A stretch of DNA of 7,728 nucleotides, taken from positions 1 through 7,728 of the forward strand of contig JAGQUI010000122.1 in the NCBI GenBank assembly GCA_020438595.1, written 5' to 3'. The DNA is from Propionibacteriaceae bacterium (GTDB taxonomy: Bacteria; Actinomycetota; Actinomycetes; Propionibacteriales; Propionibacteriaceae). This document shows positions 1 to 6,189 of this stretch, in pieces; the first letter of the stretch is position 1; each line of letters begins with the position of its first letter. The notes beneath the pieces were generated by a model. The model was not told the origin of the DNA and searched no databases. It saw only the letters and a list, made by a program, of their open reading frames with translations. A program made the translations under genes and the position numbers.

Positions 1-30
1 GGCCTGTACCGACCCAGAGGAGCCCAGTGA
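1..30 (+). CDS. nadD: Probable C-terminal tail of NadD (nicotinate-nucleotide adenylyltransferase), partial
   Basis: Frame 1 reads GLYRPRGAQ and stops at TGA 28-30, overlapping the GTG start of rsfS at 27 (GTGA). Bacterial NadD proteins usually end in a short segment of the form Y-x-x-x-x-LY, and in actinobacteria nadD commonly lies just upstream of rsfS, so the LYR tail fits. Only nine residues are visible, so the call rests on gene order, the tail motif and the coupled stop/start. A different upstream gene is possible. Confidence 0.4.
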   Translation, partial: GLYRPRGAQ

Positions 31-404
31 CCGCTACCGAGAACGCTGTCGAGATCGCCCGCACCGCCGCCAGGGCAGCCGTCGCGAAGCTCGCCAAGAA
101 TCCGGTGGCCTTCGACGTCTCCGACCGGCTCGCGATCACCGACGTGTTCCTGATCGTGGCCGCGAACAACGAGCGCCAGGTCGGCGCCGTCGTGGACGCG
201 GTGGAGGAGGCCCTGCTGAAGGACGGTGTGAAGGCCGTCCGCCGCGAGGGCGACCGGGAGAACCGCTGGGTGCTGCTGGACTTCCTCGACACCGTCGTGC
301 ACGTGCAGCACTCCGAGGAGCGTGAGCTGTACTCGCTGGAGCGGCTGTGGAAGGACTGCCCGCGGCTCGACCTGGGCGATCTCGAGCCGCCGGCGCAGGC
401 ATGA
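27..404 (+). CDS. rsfS: Ribosome silencing factor RsfS (DUF143/Iojap family)
   Basis: RsfS binds ribosomal protein L14 on the large ribosomal subunit and blocks joining of the small subunit, damping translation when nutrients are scarce (family knowledge). The 125-residue protein is full length for the family. It shows the family blocks FDVSDRLAITDVFLIVAANN (29-48) and, near residues 73-111, REGDRENRWVLLDF then VHVQHSEERELYSLERLW. I chose the GTG start at 27 because AGAGGAG (16-22) sits 4 nt upstream and no earlier in-frame start is visible. The stop overlaps the next gene's ATG (ATGA, 401-404), so the two are probably translationally coupled. The order nadD-rsfS-phosphatase is standard in actinobacteria. 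The soluble cytoplasmic protein shows no abnormal features. Confidence 0.97.
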   Translation: MTATENAVEIARTAARAAVAKLAKNPVAFDVSDRLAITDVFLIVAANNERQVGAVVDAVEEALLKDGVKAVRREGDRENRWVLLDFLDTVVHVQHSEERELYSLERLWKDCPRLDLGDLEPPAQA

Positions 405-1012
405 GCGCTGCCCGCGTCGTGCTGCTGCGGCACGGCGTCACCGACTGGAACGACGGCGGACGCTTCCAGGGCCAGGCCGACGTCCCGCTGAACGATGTGG
501 GCCGCGCCCAGGCGGCGGCCGTCGCCGAGGTGCTGGCGGGCCAGGGGATCAACCGCGTCTATGCCTCCGACCTCGGCCGGGCGCAGGAGACGGCCCGGAT
601 CGTGGCTGCGCGCTGCGGGCTGCCGGTGACCACCGACCCGCGTCTGCAGGAGGTGAACGTCGGCTCGTGGTCCGGCCAGAGCATGGACGAGATCGGCGCC
701 GCGGTGCCCGACTTCTGGCCCGCGTTGCGCGAGGGGCGCGACTTCCGCCGCTCCCCGGAGGGCGAGACCGCCACCGAGGCGGGGCAGCGGGTCGCCCTGG
801 CGCTGCTCGAGGTCGCCGAGGCCGCCGCGGACGGCGAGGTGCTGCTGGCCGTCGGCCACGGCCTGTCGCTGCGGGTCGGGGCGCTGCTGCTGATGGGCCT
901 GGACTACTCCTACGCCCGGCTGTTCCGCGGCCTGCTGAACTGCCACTGGACCGTGCTGGAACCCGGCGGTGAGCACTGGCGGATGCAGGGCTACAACCTG
1001 GGCGTGTCGTGA
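401..1012 (+). CDS. Histidine phosphatase family protein (phosphoglycerate mutase-like; possible glucosyl-3-phosphoglycerate phosphatase)
   Basis: This is a 203-residue cytoplasmic member of the branch-2-fold histidine phosphatase (PGM-like) superfamily, which hydrolyses phosphomonoesters through a phosphohistidine intermediate. The catalytic core is complete: the RHG motif with nucleophile His11 (LLRHGVTDWN), Arg60 in SDLGRAQETA, Glu84 in LQEVNVGSW, and the second histidine His153 in VGHGLSLR. The ATG at 401 overlaps the rsfS stop (ATGA). A longer reading from 347 would run far into rsfS and adds no family sequence, so I rejected it. In mycobacteria the phosphatase in this position is GpgP, which dephosphorylates glucosyl-3-phosphoglycerate in methylglucose lipopolysaccharide synthesis. 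Position and size suggest the same role, but the substrate cannot be read from the sequence and related enzymes act on other sugar phosphates. The gene ends in a GTGA overlap with the next gene. Confidence 0.94.
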   Translation: MSAARVVLLRHGVTDWNDGGRFQGQADVPLNDVGRAQAAAVAEVLAGQGINRVYASDLGRAQETARIVAARCGLPVTTDPRLQEVNVGSWSGQSMDEIGAAVPDFWPALREGRDFRRSPEGETATEAGQRVALALLEVAEAAADGEVLLAVGHGLSLRVGALLLMGLDYSYARLFRGLLNCHWTVLEPGGEHWRMQGYNLGVS

Positions 1013-1608
1013 TCCGGGTCGCCCTGCTGGCCTACGACGACGTCGAGGCCCTCGACTTCGCCGGCCCGTTCGAGGTGTTCACCACGGCCAGCCGGGTGCA
1101 CGCCCGCACGACGCCGGGGGAGCCGCTGTTCGACGTGGTGCCGGTCGCGGCCGCCACGGGCCCGGTGCGGGCGCGGGCCGGGCTGGTGATCGTGCCCGAG
1201 GCCACGATCGCCGACGCCGGAGGGTTCGACCTGCTGGTCGTACCCGGCGGCGTCGTCGATGCCGTGCGTACCGACCGCGCCGTGCTCGACTGGCTGGCCG
1301 CCACCCATCAGGCTGCCCGGCTGACCGCGTCGGTCTGCACGGGGGCGTTCCTGCTGGCCGAGGCCGGCATCGTCGCCTCGGGTCCGGTGACCACGCACTG
1401 GGAGGACCTCGGCGAGCTCGCGTCCGCGTTCCCCGCGCTGGACGTGCTGCCCGACCGTCGCTGGGTGCAGCAGGGCAGGGTGTTCACCTCCGCAGGGATC
1501 AGCGCGGGGATCGACCTCAGCCTGCACCTGGTCGAGGTGCTCGCCGGACGCGAACTCGCCGTCCGCACGGCCCGGCAGCTCGACTACCCGATGCCTCCGA
1601 ACGCCTGA
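1009..1608 (+). CDS. DJ-1/PfpI family protein (isonitrile hydratase-like, class I glutamine amidotransferase-like fold)
   Basis: A 199-residue single-domain protein of the DJ-1/PfpI superfamily. Visible landmarks are VALLAYDDVEALDFAGP (4-20) with Asp16, the VVPGG turn (77-81), the nucleophile elbow SVCTGAF with Cys110, TTHWEDL (128-134) and SAGISAGIDLSLHL near 161-173. The Asp near residue 16, the Cys in SVCTG and the TTHW block recall isonitrile hydratase (InhA) and the amidase-like domain of GlxA-type AraC regulators. No AraC DNA-binding domain follows, because the gene stops at 1606-1608, so it is not a transcription factor. The GTG start at 1009 overlaps the phosphatase stop (GTGA), making it the last gene of the nadD-rsfS chain. 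Its substrate is unknown. Other DJ-1 activities (glyoxalase, deglycase, chaperone) cannot be excluded. Confidence 0.92.
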   Translation: MIRVALLAYDDVEALDFAGPFEVFTTASRVHARTTPGEPLFDVVPVAAATGPVRARAGLVIVPEATIADAGGFDLLVVPGGVVDAVRTDRAVLDWLAATHQAARLTASVCTGAFLLAEAGIVASGPVTTHWEDLGELASAFPALDVLPDRRWVQQGRVFTSAGISAGIDLSLHLVEVLAGRELAVRTARQLDYPMPPNA

Positions 1609-1616
1609 GTCAGGCG
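1602..1616. repeat. 15-bp perfect palindrome containing both convergent stop codons
   Basis: CGCCTGA-G-TCAGGCG is perfectly symmetric around base 1609. The plus-strand TGA (1606-1608) ends the DJ-1-like gene and the minus-strand TGA (TCA at 1610-1612) ends the DUF1501 gene, leaving one base between them. Three pairs on each side follow automatically from facing TGA codons; the additional four (CGCC/GGCG) are extra. The one-base loop makes it a poor RNA hairpin unless inner pairs open, and no T-tract follows on either strand, so I do not call it a terminator. Confidence 0.8.
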
Positions 1617-3049
1617 ACGCCGAGCGCCGCGCCCGGCGTGAACCCGGGGAAGACCTGGCTGAGGTTGTCGTTGTTCAGCCGCTTGCTGACGATCTCCGAG
1701 AGCGCCTGGCGGTAGTCGGTGGTGATCGGCACGTCGCCGTCGGTGAGGTTGCCGGGGCTGAGCGTGTCGGGCATCGACCCGTACACCTTTCCGCCGTTGA
1801 TGCCGCCGCCCATCAGGAACATCAGGTTGCCGTGGCCGTGGTCGGTGCCGCCGTCGCCGTTCACCTCGACCCGGCGTCCGAACTCGCTCATCGTGACCAC
1901 GGTCACCGAGTTCCACCGGGAGCCGAGGTCGGTGCGGAACGCCGCGATGCCCTTCGCGAAGTCGCTGGCCAGGTTGGCGAACTGGCCGCCGCCCGGCGTG
2001 CCGATGTTCTGGTGCATGTCCCAGCCGCCGTAGTCGATACAGGCGACCTCCATGCCGAGGTCGGCCTTGGCCAGCCGGGCGATGTCCTTCAGACCCCGGC
2101 CCCAGTTGCTGTCGGGGTAGTCGGCGCCGTTGGCCGGGTTGTAGGTCTGCTCGCGGATCGTGTTCATGCTGGTCACCGCGTCGAGCGTGGCCTTCGCCTG
2201 GGTGGCGAGCTCGCCGCCGGCGTCGGCGTAGACGGTACCGAGGTCGCGCACCAGCTTGTCCTTGTCGTTCCAGGCCGAGTTCAGCCGGAACGTGTCGACG
2301 CTGGACATCGCCAGCGACTGGTAGGCGTTGGTCGCCAGGGAGAGCACCACGCGGTCGCCGATGGTGATCGCGCGGAAGGTGCCCGAGGCCGTCGACGAGG
2401 ACGCGATGTGGCGCCCGATCCAGCCCGAGCGGACGTTGGCCTTCGCCGCCCGCTCGCACAGGTCCTGGTCCTCGAAGTGGGACCGCTGCACGTCCGGGTG
2501 CCCCGAGCCGAGGACGACTGCGAGCTGGTTGTCGTTCCAGATGCCCTTCAGCGCGTTGAAGTTCTTGTTCATCACGTACTTCGACGTGAGCGAGAAACCG
2601 GTGCTGTCACTCACCCGCGCGCTGCCGCGGAGGTTGTTGTAGTAGCTGTCGTCGGGCAGGCCGATGGCGGCGAGGCCGTCGAAGCCGCCGCGGAGGAACA
2701 CACACACGAGCAGGTCGCGTCCGGTGTCGGCGGCGAAGGAGTAGCGCGGGGCGGAGGAGGCGGCGAGCAGTCCGCCGAGGCCGATCAGGGAGCCGCGGAA
2801 CAGGCCGCGCCGCCCGACCCGGGGACCTCCGGGGGCGTGCGCGACCGCCGGGTCGTCGATCCGCTGGTTCGGCCGCAGGGTGGTGACCAGCTCGTTGGCC
2901 TGCGGCGGCGTGACCACGCGGGTGGTGCCGTCGACGGTGGCGAGCAGCCGGTTGTGCGACTCGTCGTGGTGGTGCAGGGGGGTGATCAGGTCCTCGTGCA
3001 GCAGCGCTTCGCCGCGGCGCAGGGACACATCCAGCTCGGGAGTGGTCAT
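1610..3049 (-). CDS. DUF1501 domain-containing protein with an internal twin-arginine segment
   Basis: A 479-residue DUF1501 (PF07394) protein, a family related to alkaline-phosphatase-fold enzymes with no settled substrate. Family landmarks are LRGGFDGL (119-126), GSGHPDVQRSHFEDQD (181-196), DYGGWDMHQN (339-348), SEFGRR (388-393) and GTDHGHGN (401-408). The His/Asp-rich motifs look like metal ligands. A Tat-type segment GRRGLFRGS (79-87) is followed by a hydrophobic stretch and a possible cleavage site after SFA (104-106), so the mature domain probably works outside the membrane. The roughly 79 residues before the RR pair are unusual. The ATG at 3049 has AGAGGA 8 nt upstream, whereas internal candidates (for example GTG at 2917) lack a ribosome binding site. 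The gene lies 12 nt after the DUF1800 stop, clearly in one operon, and its own stop faces the DJ-1-like gene 1 nt away. Confidence 0.93.
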   Translation of the reverse strand: MTTPELDVSLRRGEALLHEDLITPLHHHDESHNRLLATVDGTTRVVTPPQANELVTTLRPNQRIDDPAVAHAPGGPRVGRRGLFRGSLIGLGGLLAASSAPRYSFAADTGRDLLVCVFLRGGFDGLAAIGLPDDSYYNNLRGSARVSDSTGFSLTSKYVMNKNFNALKGIWNDNQLAVVLGSGHPDVQRSHFEDQDLCERAAKANVRSGWIGRHIASSSTASGTFRAITIGDRVVLSLATNAYQSLAMSSVDTFRLNSAWNDKDKLVRDLGTVYADAGGELATQAKATLDAVTSMNTIREQTYNPANGADYPDSNWGRGLKDIARLAKADLGMEVACIDYGGWDMHQNIGTPGGGQFANLASDFAKGIAAFRTDLGSRWNSVTVVTMSEFGRRVEVNGDGGTDHGHGNLMFLMGGGINGGKVYGSMPDTLSPGNLTDGDVPITTDYRQALSEIVSKRLNNDNLSQVFPGFTPGAALGVA

Positions 3050-3061
3050 CCGGGCGTCCTC

Positions 3062-4693
3062 TCAGCGGAGCTTGAAGTAAGGGGAGGCGAAGATGAAGTG
3101 CAACGCCGGGCCGAGGTTGTACCTGATCTGGTCGGAGGTCAGCGTCGTGCCCGTCCCGGTGCCCTTCAGCCTGGCGACCACGATGTCGAGGTGTTCGGCC
3201 GGCCAGGTGTAGCCGGTGAGGTCTCGGGTGAGCCGGGCGGCCACGGCCTCCGCCGTCTGGCCCTTCTTCACCTTGAGGGCCGTCTTCCAGGAGGAGTACT
3301 TCGAGGGCCACTCCTTGTCGTTGCCCCAGTTCACCTTGGCGTTCGCCGTGTACCAGTGCCCGAGCATGGCGGCGGCGGCCATCCAGTCGCCGGCCTGGTC
3401 CGGGTAGCCGTCCACCACCGGCCACATCCGGGGCTGGTGGTTCTCGAGGTAGAGCAGCCACTGCACGTTGCCGGTGATGCCCCACACGTTCTTCGCCTGG
3501 GTCGTCTGCGGCTTGATCGTCCGCGGCCGGCGCAGCTTGAGCATCGTGGCCATGGTCTCCTGCGGACGCCGCCACTTGGCCCCCACCGATTCGGCGAACT
3601 CGTCGCTGAGCAGCAGGGCGCGCATCACGGCGGCCAGGGAGGTGTCGTTGTCGAGGTACACCTGGGCGAGCCGCGCCACCAGGGCGTCGGACGGGTCGTC
3701 GCTGACGTAGCGGACCGCGAGTCGCCGGGCGATGTTGGTCGCGGTGGCCTCGTGGTGGGCGAGGTAGGACAGGTAGTCCTTGAGCGCTGCGGGTCCGTCC
3801 GCCGCGGTGGCGTTGGGGTGGCTGAACCCCATCACGGTGATCGCGCCGGAGTAGTGGGCGGACCCGTTGTACTTGTACACCCGCTTGCCCCAGTCGAAGC
3901 TGTGCCCGGTGAGCATCAGCGCGGACTGGCGCACGTCCGTCTCGTCGTAGTTGCCGACGCCCACGGTGTGCAGTTCGAGGAGTTCCCGGCCGAGGTTCTC
4001 GTTGGGGTTGTCCGCCGAGTTCACGTGGTTGTCGAGGTAGAGCAGCATCGCCGGGTGCCGGATCGCCTGGTACAGCATCGTGGAGTACTTGCCCAGCGCG
4101 TACTTGCGCAGGACGGCCCAGTCGAACCAGGCGACGAACTCGCTGGCCTTGCCGTCCGCGGAGATGTAGAGGTGGTCGGCCATCGTGTCGACCATCGACT
4201 CGTACAGGTAGCGCTTGGTGAACACCTGCCGGATGGTCCGGGAGATGCTCATCGCCTTGCCGGCCTTCCACGGCTGCTTGTGCGACGCCTTGTACACGCC
4301 CATGCCGGTCCTGGTGGCGTAGCTGAGGTACTTGTCGATCAGCTTGTTCGCCTTGGTGTCCTTGATCTTCTTCCAGTTCAGCTGCCGGTCGATCCACGCC
4401 GTGTAGCCGCGATCCTCGATGCCGGCCACGATGCCGGCGGTCGGTGCGGGGCAGACGCGGCGGGCGAGGTGCCAGGCCCTGGTGGACTGCAGGTCGAGGC
4501 CTGCGGCGAGGTCGGAGATCGTGGCCGGCAGCACCGGTGACAGTGGCCGGACCGGGGCGGCGGCGAAGGCCTGGGCGGCCTGTCCCACGGCCGAGACGGC
4601 CAGCCCGCCCGCGGCGGCGAGCCCGAGCGCAGCCCGGCGCGAGGTGCCCACGCGTTCTTCAGCAACGGGACGGGGTGCGGTGGGTGCAGTCAT
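3062..4693 (-). CDS. DUF1800 domain-containing Tat-exported protein
   Basis: A 543-residue DUF1800 (PF08811) protein. The N-terminus is a twin-arginine signal: TSRRAALGLAAAGG (17-30) with RR at 19-20, a hydrophobic run, and a likely cleavage near AFA (42-44). Family hallmarks follow: HLARRVCPAPT (75-85), AIRHPAMLLYLDN (210-222), NPNENLGRELLELHTVGV (229-246), SALMLTGHSFDW (257-268), RRLAVRYVSDDPSD (323-336) and KWRRPQETMATML (373-385). I chose the ATG at 4693 because AGGTGG lies 4 nt upstream. A TTG at 4741 would add 16 residues but falls on the -10 box and so would be outside the message. It is the first gene of a two-gene operon with DUF1501, a pairing and order widely seen in bacteria. The function of the pair is unknown; Tat export suggests folded, perhaps cofactor- or metal-bearing proteins. 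Confidence 0.94.
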   Translation of the reverse strand: MTAPTAPRPVAEERVGTSRRAALGLAAAGGLAVSAVGQAAQAFAAAPVRPLSPVLPATISDLAAGLDLQSTRAWHLARRVCPAPTAGIVAGIEDRGYTAWIDRQLNWKKIKDTKANKLIDKYLSYATRTGMGVYKASHKQPWKAGKAMSISRTIRQVFTKRYLYESMVDTMADHLYISADGKASEFVAWFDWAVLRKYALGKYSTMLYQAIRHPAMLLYLDNHVNSADNPNENLGRELLELHTVGVGNYDETDVRQSALMLTGHSFDWGKRVYKYNGSAHYSGAITVMGFSHPNATAADGPAALKDYLSYLAHHEATATNIARRLAVRYVSDDPSDALVARLAQVYLDNDTSLAAVMRALLLSDEFAESVGAKWRRPQETMATMLKLRRPRTIKPQTTQAKNVWGITGNVQWLLYLENHQPRMWPVVDGYPDQAGDWMAAAAMLGHWYTANAKVNWGNDKEWPSKYSSWKTALKVKKGQTAEAVAARLTRDLTGYTWPAEHLDIVVARLKGTGTGTTLTSDQIRYNLGPALHFIFASPYFKLR

Positions 4694-4740
4694 CGGACCA
4701 CCTGGGGTGTCGAGGGACGGCCTGTGCCGGGTCGGCGCCA

Positions 4741-4769
4741 ACCCTAACGGATCCTGAGAACAATGTTAA
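4741..4769 (-). promoter_or_regulatory. Promoter of the DUF1800-DUF1501 operon
   Basis: On the minus strand TTAACA (4764-4769) is a 5/6 match to the -35 TTGACA. A 17-base spacer separates it from TAGGGT (4741-4746), which fits the actinobacterial -10 pattern TANNNT. Transcription would start near 4734, giving a leader of about 40 nt before the ATG at 4693. The -35 overlaps a small palindrome, AACA-A-TGTT (4759-4767), in a locally AT-rich patch, so a repressor could act there. The placement also rules out the upstream TTG start. Confidence 0.6.
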
Positions 4770-4786
4770 GGAAACTCACGGAATCG

Positions 4787-4808
4787 GTGTCCCCCATTCG
4801 GGTGACAC
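4787..4808. promoter_or_regulatory. 22-bp imperfect dyad between divergent genes, candidate operator
   Basis: Read on the minus strand, the arms are GTGTC-A-CCC and GGG-G-GACAC around a 4-base centre GAAT, with one mismatched position per arm. It is centred about 30 bp upstream of the -35 box of the DUF1800 operon and about 65 bp upstream of the -10-like box of the DUF151 gene. That is a typical position for an activator or a shared regulator. No regulator gene lies in the window and I do not recognise the motif as belonging to a named regulator. Confidence 0.4.
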
Positions 4809-4862
4809 GATCGACCCGGAGCGGAGCGACTTCCAGGCGACCCTGCACCGGGGTACACGCCC

Positions 4863-4868
4863 TAGCAT
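4863..4868 (+). promoter_or_regulatory. Possible -10 element of the DUF151 nuclease gene
   Basis: TAGCAT matches the TANNNT -10 pattern and would start a transcript near 4875, just ahead of the GGAGG ribosome binding site (4883-4887). No good -35 is seen 16-18 bp upstream, so the assignment is tentative. Many actinobacterial promoters do rely mainly on the -10. Confidence 0.35.
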
Positions 4869-4893
4869 GGAGGGGACGCCGGGGAGGTGGACG

Positions 4894-5385
4894 ATGATCC
4901 AGGTGCAGCTCGCGAGTATCGCGGTGGACTCCCGCGGCCAGCCGGTGGTGGTGCTCGCGCCGATGGACGCCGAGCCGGGCGCGCGGCGGCTGCTGCCGAT
5001 CTGGATCGGGTTGCCGGAGGCGAGCGCCATCATGCTCGCCGTGGAGGGCGCCCAGCCGGCGCGTCCCCAGACCTACGACCTGATGACCACGCTCCTGGAG
5101 CGGCTCGGTGGCGAGGTGGCCCAGGTGGTGGTGACCCGGCTGGAGGAGGGCACGTTCTACGCGGAGATCACGCTGGTCGCACCGTCCGGACCGGAGCTGA
5201 TCGACGCCCGCCCGTCGGACTCGATCGCCCTCGCCGTCCGCACCGGAGCCCCGATCTTCGTCGCGGAGGCGGTGTTCGCCGAGGCCGGTATGCCGGATGC
5301 CGAGGCGGCCGGTGACGAGCAGACCCAGCTCGCCGAGTTCCACCAGTTCCTCGACGGCGTCGAGCCGGACGACTTCCGTGGCTGA
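4894..5385 (+). CDS. Bifunctional nuclease family protein (DUF151/BFN)
   Basis: A 163-residue cytoplasmic protein of the DUF151 family. Some members have been described as bifunctional (RNase and DNase) nucleases, but the activity of bacterial members is not well settled. Landmarks are LLPIWIGLPEASAI (33-46), RPQTYDLM (57-64), EEGTFYAEI (84-92), DARPSDSIALAVR (104-116), PIFVAEAVF (120-128) and an acidic C-terminus ending EPDDFRG. Size and motif order match mycobacterial Rv1829-type proteins. The ATG at 4894 has GGAGG 6 nt upstream; an in-frame ATG at 4867 overlaps the -10-like box and would add nine non-family residues. It is transcribed divergently from the DUF1800 operon and followed by a perfect inverted repeat. 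The MerR/FHA neighbours usual in mycobacteria are absent from the visible flanks. Confidence 0.94.
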   Translation: MIQVQLASIAVDSRGQPVVVLAPMDAEPGARRLLPIWIGLPEASAIMLAVEGAQPARPQTYDLMTTLLERLGGEVAQVVVTRLEEGTFYAEITLVAPSGPELIDARPSDSIALAVRTGAPIFVAEAVFAEAGMPDAEAAGDEQTQLAEFHQFLDGVEPDDFRG

Positions 5386-5387
5386 AC

Positions 5388-5405
5388 GACGATCGTCCCG
5401 CGCGG
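5388..5405. repeat. Two adjacent short palindromes after the DUF151 stop
   Basis: GACGATCGTC (5388-5397) is a perfect 10-bp palindrome and CCGCGCGG (5398-5405) a perfect 8-bp palindrome directly abutting it, starting 3 nt after the DUF151 stop codon. They could be a regulator site for the downstream hydrolase or part of 3' RNA structure. Short GC palindromes are frequent by chance in such DNA, so confidence in a function is low. Confidence 0.25.
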
Positions 5406-5421
5406 ACGGTGTACGCACCTT

Positions 5422-5451
5422 CCCCACCCGCGAGCCCGAACCCGGGTGGGG
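5422..5451 (+). terminator. Perfect 9-bp inverted repeat after the DUF151 gene, terminator-like
   Basis: CCCCACCCG (5422-5430) and CGGGTGGGG (5443-5451) pair perfectly around a 12-base loop, forming a very GC-rich stem 36 nt after the DUF151 stop and 18 nt before the hydrolase ATG. There is no following T-tract, as is common for actinobacterial stem terminators. It could instead attenuate or separate expression of the two genes. The alternative GTG start (5446) of the hydrolase would lie inside its right arm. Confidence 0.5.
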
Positions 5452-5469
5452 CGTGCCTTCGCTGCGCAC

Positions 5470-6189
5470 ATGCTGAACATCGAACTGGCCGACGGCCCGG
5501 CCGAGGCGATCCTGGCGGTGCCGCCGTCGGGTCGCGGCCCCGGCGTGCTGTTCTTCATGGACGCCTACGGGCTGCGTCCACGGATCGGGGAGATGGCTGA
5601 GCGGATCGCCGGCTGGGGCTATGTGGTGCTGGCGCCGAACGTGTTCTACCGGGAAGGGACGGTCGCCGAACTGGCGCCGCCGGCGGGGCAGCAGCCGAGT
5701 TGGGAGCAGGCCGCGCCGAGGGTCGGGCGCCTCACCGGAGCTGTGGTGGCGCCGGACCTGGACGGCTACACCGATGCGCTCCGGGCGCGGCCCGAGGTGA
5801 CCGACGGCCCGCTGGGGGTGGTCGGGTTCTGCATGGGCGGCCGGATCGCGGTGCGGGCGGCCAACCGGCACCCCGAGGAGATCGCGGCTTGCGCGGCGTT
5901 CCACACCGGCGGGCTGGTCACGGCCGAGCCGGACTCCCCGCACCTCGGCCTGCCCGACGCCCGGGCGGAGTTCCTGTTCGGCCACGCCGACAACGACCGG
6001 TCGATGGGGCCCGAGCAGGTCGCGGCGCTGGGCGCGGCGCTCGCCTCCGAGGGCCTGGCGGCGACCAACGTGGTTGTTCCCGACGCGGCCCACGGCTACA
6101 CCATGTCGGACACCCCGGCGTGGAACGAAGCGGCGTACGAGGGGGCGTTCGACCGGCTGCGGGACCTGTTCGAGCGCACCCTGGGCTGA
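5470..6189 (+). CDS. Dienelactone hydrolase family protein (alpha/beta hydrolase)
   Basis: A 239-residue cytoplasmic alpha/beta hydrolase of the dienelactone hydrolase type, which opens lactone or ester bonds with a cysteine nucleophile. The elbow VGFCMGGR carries Cys121, the acid is probably Asp174 in FGHADNDRSM, and the histidine is His208 in PDAAHGYTM. GPGVLFFMDAYGLRP (23-37) forms the first strand and oxyanion region, and PNVFYREG (56-63) is also typical. I chose the ATG at 5470. The in-frame GTG at 5446 lies in the right arm of a 9-bp inverted repeat, and the extra eight residues are not family-like. Neither start has a clear ribosome binding site, so a leaderless or structured start is possible. 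The substrate is unknown; no aromatic-degradation genes are nearby. Confidence 0.92.
   Translation: MLNIELADGPAEAILAVPPSGRGPGVLFFMDAYGLRPRIGEMAERIAGWGYVVLAPNVFYREGTVAELAPPAGQQPSWEQAAPRVGRLTGAVVAPDLDGYTDALRARPEVTDGPLGVVGFCMGGRIAVRAANRHPEEIAACAAFHTGGLVTAEPDSPHLGLPDARAEFLFGHADNDRSMGPEQVAALGAALASEGLAATNVVVPDAAHGYTMSDTPAWNEAAYEGAFDRLRDLFERTLG

Noticed and set aside
2607..4397. A 596-codon open frame on the minus strand in another frame
   Set aside because: It overlaps DUF1800 and DUF1501 out of frame, is Arg/Pro/Gly-rich and lacks domain motifs; it is a frame shadow.
1832..4540. A 902-codon open frame on the plus strand
   Set aside because: It lies antisense to the DUF1501 and DUF1800 genes, whose family motifs are unmistakable. 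Its Val/Arg/Gly/His-rich composition is what a third-position GC bias produces on the opposite strand.
4694..4741. TTG start at 4741 for the DUF1800 gene
   Set aside because: The TTG overlaps the -10 box of the operon promoter and has no ribosome binding site; ATG 4693 has AGGTGG at 4 nt.
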